Shown in pieces: positions 8,707 through 17,339 of a stretch of 64,000 bases of DNA. This DNA comes from Butyrivibrio sp. INlla21 (GTDB lineage Bacteria > Bacillota > Clostridia > Lachnospirales > Lachnospiraceae). The position numbers and the translations under genes are program-made. The stretch lies in assembly GCF_900116875.1 (NCBI RefSeq), contig NZ_FPCC01000004.1, positions 155,308 through 219,307 of the forward strand. The letters run 5' to 3'. The notes under the pieces were generated by a model that saw nothing but the letters and a program-made list of their open reading frames with translations, was not told where the DNA came from and did not search any database. Each line of letters starts with the position of its first letter. Positions within the stretch are counted from its first letter, which is position 1.

Positions 8707-9177
8707 TTATTTGCGAATCTTTTTGCACAAGAATTCGTAGAACTCTTCTTTCTCATCACCGAGAATCCTGTTGGTGAGCATATATCCGTGGGTCGCATCA
8801 GACATAACAACGATCATATTGGTCTGCTTGATGGCATTGGATATCTTATTCCATTTGATATCCTCGTGTTTGCCTTCACTGTCAACATGAACACCGTTAT
8901 CATCAAACATAAGCTCTACTCTTCCGGGCAGATTCTCGAGCTGCTTTACACTTCTTCCGTAAATAGCGAGAGGTTGAATAACAGGAAAAAGAAAACAACC
9001 GATGAGCATGAGGGTTCTTATAAAGCCTCCGGTCTGACTCCAAAAATGAACAGTCAGCATTATCATAGCCACCGTAAACACAACATTGATAACTCCGATG
9101 AATGAACGATAGGTTCTGAGCATCGCTATAAACATAAGATCCTTTGGCTTTACATCTGAAATATATCTGTATTCCAT
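8707..9177 (-). CDS. YcxB-like small membrane protein
   Basis: A 156-aa protein with two hydrophobic segments (~30-48 and ~55-75) and a C-terminal soluble domain of ~80 residues (RVELMFDDNGV, then KHEDIKWNKISNAIK). This is the layout of YcxB-like/DUF proteins of unknown function. It follows dctM by 12 bp with AAGGAT before its ATG, so it belongs to the TRAP operon. A direct role in transport is not known. Confidence 0.65.
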   Translation of the reverse strand: MEYRYISDVKPKDLMFIAMLRTYRSFIGVINVVFTVAMIMLTVHFWSQTGGFIRTLMLIGCFLFPVIQPLAIYGRSVKQLENLPGRVELMFDDNGVHVDSEGKHEDIKWNKISNAIKQTNMIVVMSDATHGYMLTNRILGDEKEEFYEFLCKKIRK

Positions 9178-9189
9178 ACAATAATCCTT

Positions 9190-10485
9190 TTATTTAGCAA
9201 ACAGGTTAGGTAAGAACATGCTGATCTCAGGTATAAATGTGAGAAGCAAAAGTACAATGATCATGCATAAATAGAAAGGAAGTGTTGCCTTTACCACTTT
9301 CTCCATCTTAACCTTACCTACAGCGGAACCGATGAATAATACAGCTCCTACAGGAGGTGTAAGAAGTCCGATACCGCAGTTAAGGATGATCATGATACCA
9401 AACTGAATCGGATTGATACCGATAGACTGTGCTATCGGAAGAAGGATAGGTGTAGCTATCAGGATGATGGGAGCCATATCCATAATGCATCCGAGTACAA
9501 GAAGTATCAGGTTAAGAAGAAGTGCGATAAGTATCGGATTACGTGTAAGTCCGATAATAGCGTTTGCAGCAAGATCAGGTACATGAAGTGTTGTCAGGCA
9601 AAAGCCAAAGATACTTGAAGTTGAAATAAGAATAAGCACAATGGCAAGTGTATCAATACACTGCTCAAGAGTCTTCCATATTCCCTTAAGGTCAAGTCCC
9701 TTATAAATGAATACACTGACTATAAGGCTATAGATAACTGCAATAGCTGCAGACTCTGTAGCTGTGAATGCACCGCCTACAACTCCCACTACAACAATAA
9801 CGATTGCTGCAAGAGCCCAGATAGATACTCCGAGCTGTTTAATAAAACTCTTTATGTTAAATGCTTCTCCCTTGGGATAATGTCTCTTCTTGGATATGAT
9901 ATATGATCCAACCATAAGAGAGATAGCAAGAAGTGCTCCCGGAATATATCCTGCAAGGAAAAGACTTCCTACAGATATACCGCCTGCACTCATGGCATAA
10001 ATAACCATGTTGTGACTGGGAGGAACAAGAAGTCCCTCACATGATGATGTGATGGTAACGGCTGTGGAGAAATCGTCATCATACCCCTCTTCTACCATCA
10101 TAGGGATAAGGATTGTTCCAAGTGATGCTGTATCTGCAGCCGCAGATCCGGAAATTCCTCCAAAGAAATATGAAGCAACGATATTAACCATCGCCATTCC
10201 GCCTGTCATCCATCCAACACAGGAATTGGCAAGAGCAATGAGTTTCTCGGATATTCCTCCGCTACCCATTATGCAACCCATGGTGATGAAGAACGGTACC
10301 GCCATCAAACTAAAAGAACTGATTCCCTTAACCATCTGCTGACAAACTGTTGTAAGCGGGAATCCCTGATATAACAAACAGAAAATAGATGAAAGTGCTA
10401 CTGCATACGCAATCTGAAATCTGAGCAAAATCATAACGAGAAAGCTCACAAGCAATATTGCAATAGCTGTTGTGTTTATTGCCAT
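9190..10485 (-). CDS. dctM: TRAP transporter large permease subunit (DctM type)
   Basis: A 431-aa protein with about 12 hydrophobic segments over its whole length, the usual size for DctM. The family signatures MAVPFFITMG, SGSAAADTASLG and LTPPVGAVLFIG are visible. It forms the ion-coupled transport channel together with the small subunit and receives substrate from DctP. Its start overlaps the last base of dctQ and has an AAGGAGG site, so the two are coupled. The substrate is not evident; organic or sugar acids are usual for the family. Confidence 0.93.
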   Translation of the reverse strand: MAINTTAIAILLVSFLVMILLRFQIAYAVALSSIFCLLYQGFPLTTVCQQMVKGISSFSLMAVPFFITMGCIMGSGGISEKLIALANSCVGWMTGGMAMVNIVASYFFGGISGSAAADTASLGTILIPMMVEEGYDDDFSTAVTITSSCEGLLVPPSHNMVIYAMSAGGISVGSLFLAGYIPGALLAISLMVGSYIISKKRHYPKGEAFNIKSFIKQLGVSIWALAAIVIVVVGVVGGAFTATESAAIAVIYSLIVSVFIYKGLDLKGIWKTLEQCIDTLAIVLILISTSSIFGFCLTTLHVPDLAANAIIGLTRNPILIALLLNLILLVLGCIMDMAPIILIATPILLPIAQSIGINPIQFGIMIILNCGIGLLTPPVGAVLFIGSAVGKVKMEKVVKATLPFYLCMIIVLLLLTFIPEISMFLPNLFAK

Positions 10486-11009
10486 TACTTATTCTCCTCC
10501 TTAATAACTATGCTCTTAATATGGTTGTAGAACGCTTCTATTTCGAAGACCACCATTGCCACGCCCGCAACGGGAATCGGGAAATAAAGCCAAAATCTTG
10601 AAAGGAAAGGCACACTTGTATATGATCCCATGCTTCCTAATTTGAGTGCATATTTCCATCCCACAGTGATCATTACCAGCGCAAGCCCAAAAACAAAAAT
10701 ATCATTTAGTATATCAAGCGCCTTAATTACAACCTTGGGTAAATATGAGTCTAAAGCTGTCATACGGATATGTGCACCGCGTCTGATAGCAAGCGCAGCT
10801 GATAATACTGCCATATACGCCATAAGTGTAAGCACTATCTCTTCACACCATGCAGGAGCGGTAACAAAAGGTATATATCTACATGCAACTGCTATGCTAG
10901 TGATAAGGATATCTGCAACAAGTAGAAGCTTGCAGATAAAAAGCATAACCTTATATGTCATATCGTATAAAGGCTTGATCTTATCAATCTGTTTAAAAAT
11001 GCCTTCCAT
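10485..11009 (-). CDS. dctQ: TRAP transporter small permease subunit (DctQ type)
   Basis: About 174 aa with four hydrophobic segments, typical of DctQ, including the RRGAHIRMTALDSYLP loop seen in this family. I chose the ATG at 11009 because it has AGAGG seven bases upstream. A longer frame would start at 11036, but that start lies inside an intergenic hairpin and has no ribosome binding site. It is placed between dctP and dctM, as in most TRAP operons. Confidence 0.9.
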   Translation of the reverse strand: MEGIFKQIDKIKPLYDMTYKVMLFICKLLLVADILITSIAVACRYIPFVTAPAWCEEIVLTLMAYMAVLSAALAIRRGAHIRMTALDSYLPKVVIKALDILNDIFVFGLALVMITVGWKYALKLGSMGSYTSVPFLSRFWLYFPIPVAGVAMVVFEIEAFYNHIKSIVIKEENK

Positions 11010-11027
11010 AAAATGCCTCTTTTCTAA

Positions 11028-11062
11028 ACAAGGCACAGGAAGTAAGACTCTCTGTGCCTTGT
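11028..11062 (-). promoter_or_regulatory. Intercistronic hairpin between dctP and dctQ
   Basis: A perfect 11-bp stem (ACAAGGCACAG 11028-11038 with CTGTGCCTTGT 11052-11062) with a 13-base loop. The T run after it is only TTT on the minus strand, so it is probably an attenuator or mRNA-protecting structure that lets dctP be expressed more than the permease genes. Confidence 0.65.
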
Positions 11063-11107
11063 AATTTATTGCTTAATTAAAACTGTAATTTAATCTTGAA
11101 AAAAAGA

Positions 11108-12202
11108 TTACTTCATATCGCAGATCTTCTTGTAAAGATCTTCCTGTCCCTTTGTATTCTCTTCGATAACAGGCTTAACTGCTTCCTGCCAAGGAGTAAT
11201 ATCCTCAACTTCAACGATGTTTACACCGTCAGCCTTAAGCTGCTCAAGTACCTCTTTCTCCTTCTCTTCAGAGATTGAACGGTTGTACTCAGAAGCTGCC
11301 TTACCTGCCTCTGTAATGATTTCCTGCTGCTCAGGTGTAAGCTTGTTCCAAGCATCGTCTGTGATAACAACCTGGATAGCACCAAGTGTATGTCCGTCAA
11401 GGATCATGTTGGGAGCAACTTCAGGGAATGCCTTTGACTTGTAGTTAGCGATAGGCTGCTCAGCACCGTCAACAACACCTGTCTGAAGTGACTGATAAAG
11501 CTCGTTGAAATCAATAGGTGTAGCAGATGCGCCAAGACCCTCAACAAGACCTGTCATAACAGGGTCTGTAGAAACACGAAGCTTCATGCCCTTGAATGAC
11601 TCGATACCTGTAATTGGCTCTCTTGTGAAGAAATGACGGAAACCTTCCTCACCATAGAAAAGACCTCTGATGCCTCTGCCTTTTTCTGAGGGCTCAAGAA
11701 GGAATTCCTGTGCAAGATCTGAATTGGCAAAATTCCAGAAATGCTCACGGTTTACGAATGTGTAAGGAAGTGAAAGAAGCATTGACTTCTCTCCGCCGTA
11801 AGGTGTAAGAGCGAAAGCGGAAATTCTGGACATATCGATTGTTCCGCCGCCACCAAGCATTGAATCAAGCACAGCTGCCTCATCACCGAGAACTCCGCCG
11901 GGCTGAAGATCAATAATGATAGATCCGTTTGATCTCTTCTCTACTTCTTCCTTAAACTTGGCATCTGTCATACCAACGATGGTATCAAGGTTATTAACCT
12001 CTGCCATAACAAGTGTGATAGCGTCTGCTGCAGGTGTTACTGCCTCAGCTGCTGTTGCATCTGCCGCAGGTGTCTCTGCCGCTGCTGCTGTTGCATCTGT
12101 AGCTGCAGGTGCCGCAGGAGCTTCAGGAGCTGAAACGCCGCATGCTGTCATAGAAAGAACAGTTGCTGCAGCTAAAATAGTTGCGATAATTTTTTTCTTC
12201 AT
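11108..12202 (-). CDS. dctP: TRAP transporter solute-binding lipoprotein (DctP type)
   Basis: A 364-aa binding protein with a lipoprotein signal (MKKKIIATIL..., lipobox MTAC with Cys at ~20), an Ala/Pro/Thr-rich linker to ~65, then the DctP domain. The substrate Arg lies in GMKLRVSTD and the family motif ELYQSLQTGVVDGAE follows. The start at 12202 has GGGAGG seven bases upstream; an in-frame extension to 12280 would run across a promoter palindrome and is unlikely. It is the first gene of the TRAP operon and would sit on the outer face of the membrane, delivering substrate to DctQM. Confidence 0.93.
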   Translation of the reverse strand: MKKKIIATILAAATVLSMTACGVSAPEAPAAPAATDATAAAAETPAADATAAEAVTPAADAITLVMAEVNNLDTIVGMTDAKFKEEVEKRSNGSIIIDLQPGGVLGDEAAVLDSMLGGGGTIDMSRISAFALTPYGGEKSMLLSLPYTFVNREHFWNFANSDLAQEFLLEPSEKGRGIRGLFYGEEGFRHFFTREPITGIESFKGMKLRVSTDPVMTGLVEGLGASATPIDFNELYQSLQTGVVDGAEQPIANYKSKAFPEVAPNMILDGHTLGAIQVVITDDAWNKLTPEQQEIITEAGKAASEYNRSISEEKEKEVLEQLKADGVNIVEVEDITPWQEAVKPVIEENTKGQEDLYKKICDMK

Positions 12203-12234
12203 ACCATAACCTCCCATAAAATTTGGAAATAAAA

Positions 12235-12268
12235 AATGACATTGTCGTTTTTCGACAATGTCATTATA
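12235..12268 (-). promoter_or_regulatory. dctP promoter region with perfect palindrome
   Basis: A perfect 13-bp inverted repeat, AATGACATTGTCG (12235-12247) and CGACAATGTCATT (12253-12265), separated by TTTTT. A minus-strand TATAAT at 12263-12268 overlaps its end, so the palindrome would cover the start of transcription. The matching -35 position reads TTTTTT, very poor, which suggests an activator-dependent promoter. The palindrome could be an operator or a 5' mRNA hairpin. Confidence 0.6.
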
Positions 12269-12349
12269 GGTTATAGCCATGTTAGAAAAAATCGGACATT
12301 TTTAAGAATCCTAGTACAATCTTAATGTCTTTAATCAAATTATAATTTA

Positions 12350-13582
12350 TCAAGAAAGCTCATCTGCCGTAAACACGGGAGCCGGATTGGAAAGTCCGTC
12401 AGTTAAAGGCTCATTTTGGATCATGATAGCGGGATCCTGGTTGAAGAGTTCCTCTGTCTGATTATTAACCGTGTTCTGAGTATTTGTATTAACTATCTCC
12501 TGAACATTCTGAAGCGGCTGCTCATTTTGAACAGGCTGTGCATTCTGAACGGGCTGAGCGGCGAATGCATCATTCTGCATAGGCTGTGCGTTCTGAACAG
12601 GTGTATATCCGTAACCGTTCTGCATCTGATTGTAAGGCTGCTGAACGTTCTGATTCATATTTGTGTAAGGCTGCCGGAAGTTTCCTGCCATATTCTGATT
12701 CATCTGAGCATAGGGCTGCTGCATGTTCTGAGCCATTCCCTGAGTCATCTGCATGCCCTGCTGCATTGCCATTCCCTGGGGCATTCCCATACCCTGCTGG
12801 AAGGCCATTCCCTGAGGCATAGCCTGCTGCATTGCCTGCATGTTTCTTATATTGATAGCTTCCTCTGCAGTGACACCGGGAATAAGAGGCATGTCTGTCT
12901 TGGACATAAGCTTGATCATCTTAATCGCACGAACTACCATGAATATCTCAAGTCCCAAGAATGCAAGAAGCAAGATCTCCATTTCAGCCATAAGACAGAA
13001 ATCATAGAAACCGTGGATTGCTACGGGAATCCAGAAAGCCTTGCGAAGATTCATCTTCATGCCTTCCATATTTCCTCTGAGCTCATTGCCCTTGGCAAGT
13101 CCGTAATAAACACCCATGAACACACCGAAGATACAGTGTCCGGGTACTGATAAAATAGCTCTTACAACTCCGACACCAAGACCGCCGGGAAGAACATAAA
13201 GTATATTCTCAAGTGTTGCAAATCCCAATGATGCACACACCGAATAAACGATACCGTCAAATGAGAAATTGAATTCCTTATTTTTCCATGTCATCTTCTT
13301 TAATACGAAATATTTACCGCCCTCTTCGGCAACACCGACAACAAGGAAAGTCATAAGAAATGTGTAAATAAGATTTCTCGGTCCACCCATATTCATAAAT
13401 GCCAGATCAAGTACATATGTACCGATCGTTTCCAAGATCATTGCTGAAATCGTGGAAAGAACTCCCAAGAAAAACACCAATGCCATAAGCCCGATAGGCT
13501 CTTTCTCAACATTGTCTGCCTTGTAGATAACGTACAATAAAACTGCGGCAGGAAGAACTGCCAAAAATGCTAGAATCGTCAT
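12350..13582 (-). CDS. prsW: PrsW-family intramembrane metalloprotease with Met/Gln-rich tail
   Basis: A 410-aa protein. The first ~230 residues carry about eight hydrophobic segments and the PrsW motifs: AEEGGKYF (EExxK type), FATLEN and HGFYDF. These supply the metal-binding and catalytic Glu and His residues. PrsW proteins cleave membrane proteins such as anti-sigma factors. After ~245 the protein changes to a low-complexity tail of ~165 residues, with many QGM and QNA/QPV repeats (for example MQQGMQM), absent from short PrsW proteins. The tail is probably cytosolic and its role is unknown. It is a stand-alone gene between dctP and mgtC. Confidence 0.85.
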   Translation of the reverse strand: MTILAFLAVLPAAVLLYVIYKADNVEKEPIGLMALVFFLGVLSTISAMILETIGTYVLDLAFMNMGGPRNLIYTFLMTFLVVGVAEEGGKYFVLKKMTWKNKEFNFSFDGIVYSVCASLGFATLENILYVLPGGLGVGVVRAILSVPGHCIFGVFMGVYYGLAKGNELRGNMEGMKMNLRKAFWIPVAIHGFYDFCLMAEMEILLLAFLGLEIFMVVRAIKMIKLMSKTDMPLIPGVTAEEAINIRNMQAMQQAMPQGMAFQQGMGMPQGMAMQQGMQMTQGMAQNMQQPYAQMNQNMAGNFRQPYTNMNQNVQQPYNQMQNGYGYTPVQNAQPMQNDAFAAQPVQNAQPVQNEQPLQNVQEIVNTNTQNTVNNQTEELFNQDPAIMIQNEPLTDGLSNPAPVFTADELS

Positions 13583-13667
13583 TTAATTGTCCCCTTCAAC
13601 TTTTTTCATGATAATAAATAATTGTCACTTTGGTAATGTTAATATATTTGTAAAAAAATGTCAAGAT

Positions 13668-13702
13668 AAAAAAAGCTGCCAACGAGGTTTTTTCGTTGGC
13701 AG
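13668..13702 (-). terminator. Rho-independent terminator of the ABC transporter-mgtC operon
   Basis: A 10-bp perfect stem, CTGCCAACGA (13676-13685) with TCGTTGGCAG (13693-13702), followed on the minus strand by seven T (A run at 13668-13674). It lies 40 bp after the stop of the MgtC-family gene. Confidence 0.9.
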
Positions 13703-13741
13703 TTCTTTAATCAGTCTATTTTTAGATTTCTTTACAAAATG

Positions 13742-14440
13742 TCAGATTTCTTCCACATAATTAACAAATTCCTGAGCATTTAATAAGTCCAATACTTCCT
13801 TATGTGAACGTCTTCTGTCAAAATCAATATCCACAATGATAGCTGCGTCCGATGACTGAAGAGTCTTTTCTTTGCTCTTGGTCATACTGCTTATCTTGCA
13901 ATTTTCAGACGATAAGGTTTGGATAAGCTTGTTGACGCCTTTCGTTTTATTAACTTCAACATAAACGCTCATGTACTTGCTGTTATCCTCTACTCGATGA
14001 CTAAGATGAAGAAGGATGACATTGGCGATCATAACGAGAGCAAAGCATACAACTCCGATTATCAGATAGCCTCCTCCGATAGCCATTCCCATACAGGATG
14101 TAACCCACAATGAAGCAGCGGTCGTAAGTCCCTTGATCTGCTGTCTTCCGGTGACAAGGATCGTTCCTGCTCCGAGAAAGCCTATACCGCTTACAACACC
14201 GGCAGGTATACGGCTCACATCGGCGTTAAGTCCCGGCAACTGTGCAAGATAAACATTAAGTGCTGTTGCGACAGCGGAGCCCAAACTCACTAGAGCAAAA
14301 GTCTTGATTCCGGCGCTGTGTCTTTTGACAATTCTCTCCCAACCGATAAGGCTGCCGAAGAATGTCGCCACAACGAGTCTTATTGCAACCGCAATATCAT
14401 TGGAGCTTTCCAAAAATTCAATAAGTGACCATGCATTCAT
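13742..14440 (-). CDS. MgtC/SapB family membrane protein
   Basis: A 232-aa protein with four to five N-terminal hydrophobic segments and the MgtC signature region (FFGSLIGWER, then GIKTFALVSLGSA, GVVSGIGFLGAGTI, KGLTTAASLW). The last ~80 residues form a soluble ACT-like domain. MgtC proteins influence Mg2+ homeostasis and ATP synthase activity in some pathogens; the function here is open. It starts 23 bp after the ABC ATPase gene and ends just before a terminator, so it is the last gene of that operon. Confidence 0.88.
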   Translation of the reverse strand: MNAWSLIEFLESSNDIAVAIRLVVATFFGSLIGWERIVKRHSAGIKTFALVSLGSAVATALNVYLAQLPGLNADVSRIPAGVVSGIGFLGAGTILVTGRQQIKGLTTAASLWVTSCMGMAIGGGYLIIGVVCFALVMIANVILLHLSHRVEDNSKYMSVYVEVNKTKGVNKLIQTLSSENCKISSMTKSKEKTLQSSDAAIIVDIDFDRRRSHKEVLDLLNAQEFVNYVEEI

Positions 14441-14463
14441 ATAATAATGCTCCGTTCTTAATA

Positions 14464-15525
14464 TTAAAGTGCGTAGAGAGTATTATCCTCAAAGCTAAGG
14501 AATACCTCATCTCCCACATTGTATATCTTCTTATTCTTAGGATTGTATTCCTGAATCTTAAGAAGAGTATCACCGACAAGGATATGGTAATCCTGATATG
14601 CTCCCATGAAGCATGAATACTTAACGCTTCCTTTAAGCACTCCACTATCTCCAAGTATAGCACCTTCGGGTCTGAGTACAACATTACAATCAGAATTTAT
14701 CGTTAAATTACCTGTTGCGCAGCTGATCTGTGATCCTGCGATCTCAACCTTATCCTGAGCCGCTACAACACCCTTTAGGAAATTAGCCTCACCGATAAAG
14801 TCCGCAACGAACTTATTATTCGGATAATAATATGCTTCCTGAGGAGTTGAGATCTGCTCAACATTACCGCCGTTCATTATGATAACCTTGTCTGAGATCG
14901 CCATGGCCTCACTCTGATCGTGTGTTACATAGATAGCTGTTATTCCTGCTTCCTGCTGGATTCTTCTTATCTCGGTACGCATCGATACTCTGAGCTTGGC
15001 ATCAAGGTTTGATAAAGGCTCATCGAACAAAAGAACTCCGGGCTCGATTACAAGCGCTCTTGCAAGAGCAACTCTCTGCTGCTGACCACCCGAAAGCTGA
15101 TTGGTCATACGGTTTTCCATGCCCTCAAGTCCTACAAGTCCGAGAATATCGGTAACCTTGCGCTTAATAGTCTCTTTGTCCATCTTGCGAAGCTTAAGTC
15201 CGTAAGCTACGTTATCAAAGATGTTGTAGTGAGGAAGAAGCGCATAGCTCTGGAATACCATCGCCGTATCACGCTTATTGGGAGTAAGAGCATTGATGGG
15301 CTCATTTCCCAAATAGATCTCACCTTCGTCGGGACTCTCAAAGCCCGCGATCATACGAAGCGTTGTTGTCTTACCGCATCCGGAAGGACCGAGCAATGTA
15401 ACGAAGCTACCGGGCTCAATCTCAAGATTGGCATCCTTTACCGCATAAAAATCTTTTCCTGTCTTAGGATCTTTATAAATTTTTGAAATGTGTTCAAGGC
15501 GAACACCCTTTTTCTCTTTAGCCAT
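14464..15525 (-). CDS. ABC transporter ATP-binding protein, FbpC/AfuC/PotA type
   Basis: A 353-aa ATPase with all key motifs: Walker A GPSGCGKTT, Q loop (VFQSYALLPH), signature LSGGQQQRVALARAL, Walker B LLFDEPLSNLD and the switch His in VTHDQSEAM. The C-terminal ~110 residues form the TOBE-type regulatory region of this subfamily. It powers the two-domain permease encoded 17 bp upstream. The subfamily serves ferric ion, sugar phosphate, polyamine and aminoethylphosphonate importers. Confidence 0.92.
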   Translation of the reverse strand: MAKEKKGVRLEHISKIYKDPKTGKDFYAVKDANLEIEPGSFVTLLGPSGCGKTTTLRMIAGFESPDEGEIYLGNEPINALTPNKRDTAMVFQSYALLPHYNIFDNVAYGLKLRKMDKETIKRKVTDILGLVGLEGMENRMTNQLSGGQQQRVALARALVIEPGVLLFDEPLSNLDAKLRVSMRTEIRRIQQEAGITAIYVTHDQSEAMAISDKVIIMNGGNVEQISTPQEAYYYPNNKFVADFIGEANFLKGVVAAQDKVEIAGSQISCATGNLTINSDCNVVLRPEGAILGDSGVLKGSVKYSCFMGAYQDYHILVGDTLLKIQEYNPKNKKIYNVGDEVFLSFEDNTLYAL

Positions 15526-15542
15526 TATTTACACCTCTTTCG

Positions 15543-17255
15543 TTAATCGTTTGTCTGTACTCTGCGGCTGGTTCCAAAGTATTTCATAAGCAGATTCATG
15601 ATGAGCACCGCACCGTAGGTTATGAGAATAAGAATTGACGCAAATGCGCAGGCAATTCCGTATGCACCCTTCTCAGCAAACTCATTGATCTGTACTGTAA
15701 TGAGCAGATACGAAGGTGTAACCAAAAGGATGATTGCACTGATCGCTGTGATACTACGTACAAATGAGGTAACAAAGCCACTAAGGAAGCTGTCCTTGAT
15801 AAGAGGAAGTGTCACCGTCATAAATACCTTAAAGCTGTCAGCGCCCATATCATAAGCGGATTCCTCGATGCTCTTATCAATCTGACGAAGAGCTGAGATA
15901 CCGCTTCTGGTACCTGTTGGAAGGCTTCGAACAATGAAGACGATAACCAGGATTGCTCCTGTTCCGTACAAGCCCTGAAGGATTCCGCTTCCAAAAAGTC
16001 CACCGGAGAAGCCTCTGATATATCCGATACCGAGAACTGTTCCGGGAACCGCCATGGCAAGCATGGAAACCGCTTCAATAAATCCCTTTGCCTTAAACTT
16101 TCTCTTTACTACAAGATAAGAAATTATCATGGACAAAAGAGCTGTAATAGGCGCAGATATAAGTGACAAAATGAAGCTGTCCTTAAACGCCTTAAATCCC
16201 TTGTACTTCTTAAATACCTGTCCGAACCACTTAAATGTAAGATGGAAATCGTAGCCCCAGGTACGGAACATTGCTCCGAAAGGAACACAGATGTACATGA
16301 GGATAACAAATATAGCAAGCGCACTGCACAGAATAGTAAGAGGAATCGTAACACTCTTATCTGTAATGAGCATACGCTCTCTTGATGCTTTTCCTGAAAG
16401 AGTTGCTGTACTCTTTGCTTCAAGATAATACTTCTGAACAACAAACATAAGAAGTGTGATTCCAAGAAGAACTACAGCCATTGCAGCCGCGCCCTGCTTG
16501 TCATAAGCACCTGTTATCTGAAGATAGATAGTTGTTGCAAGAGTATCGTATGATCCACCGATGATCATGGGGTTTGCAAAGTCTGCGATGGATTCAATAA
16601 AAGTTACAAGAAAAGCATTTCCAAGTCCCGGAAGAATAAGGGGGAGTGTAACTGTATTGAATACCTTAAATCTTGACGCTCCCATATCTCTTGCAGCTTC
16701 TTCCAAAGAAGGATCGATATTCTTAAGAAGACCTTTGAGCATCATGTAGCAGACAGGGAAAAAGGTAAGTGTCTGAACGATAGCAATTCCCCAGAATCCG
16801 TATACACTGTTGTCATATATTTTCAAAAGGAAACGAGTGATGATACCGGCTTTACCAAAAAGCATGATCATCGATAATGAAAGAACAAATGGTGGTGATA
16901 CAACAGGAAGCATGGATACGACTCTGAAAAGCCCCTCCATGAATCTTGTGCGAAGCTTTACATACACCTCAACATAAGCAAACAAAAGACCTATGAGAGC
17001 TGATGCTATACCTACAAGAAAACCTACCTTTAGTGTATTTGTAATAGCTCGTCTAAAGTTTGGAAGCGCAAGAACACGCTTAAATGTATCAAGAGTAAAG
17101 CCTGTCTCTGAAACAAAGCTGTCCACCAGCAAGATTGCGAGCGGATATAAGATAAATACAGTCAAAAAAACAATCAAAAGCGCAATGGTGGTCACCATAA
17201 TGGGATCCGCCATGAGCTTCTTCCTGTCAAGGCTGGCACTTTGACTTTTTGCCAT
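15543..17255 (-). CDS. ABC permease with two fused membrane domains (FbpB/AfuB type)
   Basis: A 570-aa protein with about 12 hydrophobic segments arranged as two homologous halves. Each half has an EAA-type loop for the ATPase: LEEAARDMGASRFKVFNTVTLP in the first and IEESAYDMGADSFKVFMTVTLP in the second. A single fused permease is typical of the Fbp/Afu/Sfu class. AAGGAGG precedes the ATG. It lies between the binding protein gene (84 bp away, with a hairpin) and the ATPase gene. Confidence 0.92.
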   Translation of the reverse strand: MAKSQSASLDRKKLMADPIMVTTIALLIVFLTVFILYPLAILLVDSFVSETGFTLDTFKRVLALPNFRRAITNTLKVGFLVGIASALIGLLFAYVEVYVKLRTRFMEGLFRVVSMLPVVSPPFVLSLSMIMLFGKAGIITRFLLKIYDNSVYGFWGIAIVQTLTFFPVCYMMLKGLLKNIDPSLEEAARDMGASRFKVFNTVTLPLILPGLGNAFLVTFIESIADFANPMIIGGSYDTLATTIYLQITGAYDKQGAAAMAVVLLGITLLMFVVQKYYLEAKSTATLSGKASRERMLITDKSVTIPLTILCSALAIFVILMYICVPFGAMFRTWGYDFHLTFKWFGQVFKKYKGFKAFKDSFILSLISAPITALLSMIISYLVVKRKFKAKGFIEAVSMLAMAVPGTVLGIGYIRGFSGGLFGSGILQGLYGTGAILVIVFIVRSLPTGTRSGISALRQIDKSIEESAYDMGADSFKVFMTVTLPLIKDSFLSGFVTSFVRSITAISAIILLVTPSYLLITVQINEFAEKGAYGIACAFASILILITYGAVLIMNLLMKYFGTSRRVQTND

Positions 17256-17291
17256 TATTTATGTCCTCCTTGTAAAAATACTACAGAATAT

Positions 17292-17326
17292 ATGTGGGGC
17301 GGATTATAGCCAAACCCGCCCCACAT
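17292..17326 (-). promoter_or_regulatory. Intercistronic hairpin between binding protein and permease genes
   Basis: A GC-rich perfect 11-bp stem (ATGTGGGGCGG 17292-17302 with CCGCCCCACAT 17316-17326) and 13-base loop, in the 84-bp gap after the binding-protein gene. No T run follows on the minus strand, so it probably stabilises or limits the transcript rather than ending it. Confidence 0.65.
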
Positions 17327-17339
17327 TAGCATTTAATGA

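Noticed and set aside
12700..12850. Short repeated DNA units that could suggest a CRISPR-like array
   Set aside because: The units are in frame, encode the QGM repeats of the PrsW tail and have no regular spacers. No CRISPR array or cas gene was seen anywhere in the window.
12416..13150. A 244-codon plus-strand open frame opposite the PrsW gene
   Set aside because: It is antisense to the low-complexity tail and TM region of PrsW, its protein is a run of Leu/His/Ser/Cys-rich repeats, and there is no ribosome binding site.
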